Part shown: positions 30,563-30,857 of the stretch, in pieces
Numbering within the stretch: position 1 is the stretch's first letter
How the letters are laid out: each line of letters starts with the position of its first letter
IMG/VR virus record: IMGVR_UViG_3300009285_006501
Coordinates: 1-30,857 of that record
From: a virus
DNA: 30,857 nt
Direction: 5' to 3' (one strand)
Program-made: the position numbers and the translations under genes
Notes under the pieces: model-generated
The model's database searches: none
Told to the model about the DNA's origin: nothing
What the model saw: the letters and a program-made list of their open reading frames with translations, nothing else

Positions 30563-30857
30563 TGAGCAAAGGCATCTACAGGGCACTACTTGGCATCATG
30601 GCTGAGATAGGGGCCATCGGCAAGGACAGCTATAATGAAGGGCAGCGTTACCATTTTAGGGGCATTGATGATGTCTATAACACGCTGAACCCTCCAATGG
30701 TCAAGCACGGTGTGTTTTGCCTGCCGCGCGTTACTGACATCCATCGCGAGGAGCGTGCCTCCAAACAGGGCGGGACACTGATTTATACGGTTGTCCATGT
30801 CGATTATGAGTTCTGCGCCGCCGATGAAAGCTCTGTTACGGTGCATGTGATGGGCGA
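30520..30857 (+). CDS. erf: ERF-family single-strand annealing protein, partial
   Basis: The first 112 codons show the ERF signature: YHFRGIDDVYNTLNPPM (44-60), HGVFCLPRV, then the strand-rich DYEFCAADESSVTVHVMG just before the window end. ERF proteins anneal single strands in phage recombination and often circularise terminally redundant genomes. GGGAGG 7 nt upstream supports ATG 30520, which overlaps the nuclease gene by 43 nt. Only the C-terminal part is missing, because the window stops. Confidence 0.9.
   Translation, partial: MPAETAPVEEQNKVVSKGIYRALLGIMAEIGAIGKDSYNEGQRYHFRGIDDVYNTLNPPMVKHGVFCLPRVTDIHREERASKQGGTLIYTVVHVDYEFCAADESSVTVHVMG

Noticed and set aside
1-30857. CRISPR arrays, insertion sequences, integrase and attachment sites
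   Set aside because: No regular spaced repeats, transposase or integrase motifs were found on either strand.

Overview
The window is a stretch of a double-stranded DNA phage genome of moderately high GC. Every gene I can support lies on the + strand. Genes are tightly packed, with frequent ATGA/TGATG start-stop overlaps and strong purine-rich ribosome binding sites. The virion gene set is that of a podovirus: a P22-type portal, an N4-gp56-type major capsid protein, a beta-propeller tail nozzle, a beta-helical tailspike and very large ejection (internal virion) proteins. There is no tape-measure protein, tail tube or sheath gene. A candidate outer-membrane lipoprotein in the lysis block suggests a Gram-negative host. 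No integrase, tRNA, CRISPR array or insertion sequence was seen. The source looks environmental, and I cannot name a genus.

Layout. 1-458: mostly non-coding left region with two identical operator-like palindromes, a short possible ORF and a C-rich tract whose complement could form a G-quadruplex. 459-1441: three small genes with a strikingly purine/G-rich + strand, including a possible small terminase and a DUF6496 protein. 1438-4661: a first adhesin block (beta-structured proteins, a 626-residue fibre, a LamG lectin-like protein), unusually placed before the terminase. 4664-10113: large terminase (split into two frames), portal, a hairpin-rich 190-nt intergenic region, scaffold and major capsid protein. 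10152-18732: decoration-like protein, C2H2 zinc-finger protein, head-tail adaptor, an 839-residue fibre-like protein with a signal peptide, a second fibre-type protein, tail nozzle and tailspike. 18822-26066: three ejection-type proteins, the last a 1728-residue polyvalent protein. 26063-28075: lysis region with a single-TM XhlA-like protein, a lone Panacea (SocA/DUF4065) antitoxin-domain gene of AT-richer composition, an M15 peptidase endolysin, a two-TM holin candidate and an overlapping TM-protein/lipoprotein pair. 28072-29928: small unknown genes. 29933-30857: a RecB/Cas4-like PD-(D/E)XK nuclease overlapping an ERF-type single-strand annealing protein that runs off the window end.

How the parts work together. 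Terminase and portal package DNA into a procapsid built by scaffold and capsid protein. Adaptor and nozzle close the head. Several independent adhesins and a tailspike bind or cleave surface glycans. The three ejection proteins probably form the envelope-spanning conduit. Peptidase, holin and the lipoprotein pair lyse the cell. The nuclease/ERF pair forms a Red-like recombination module.

The points most worth a second look are: the Panacea gene inside the lysis cassette; the structured region between portal and scaffold, with mutually exclusive hairpins; the split terminase; the signal peptide on a virion-type fibre; and an AT-rich module in the giant ejection protein bounded by a duplicated SGFDP motif.
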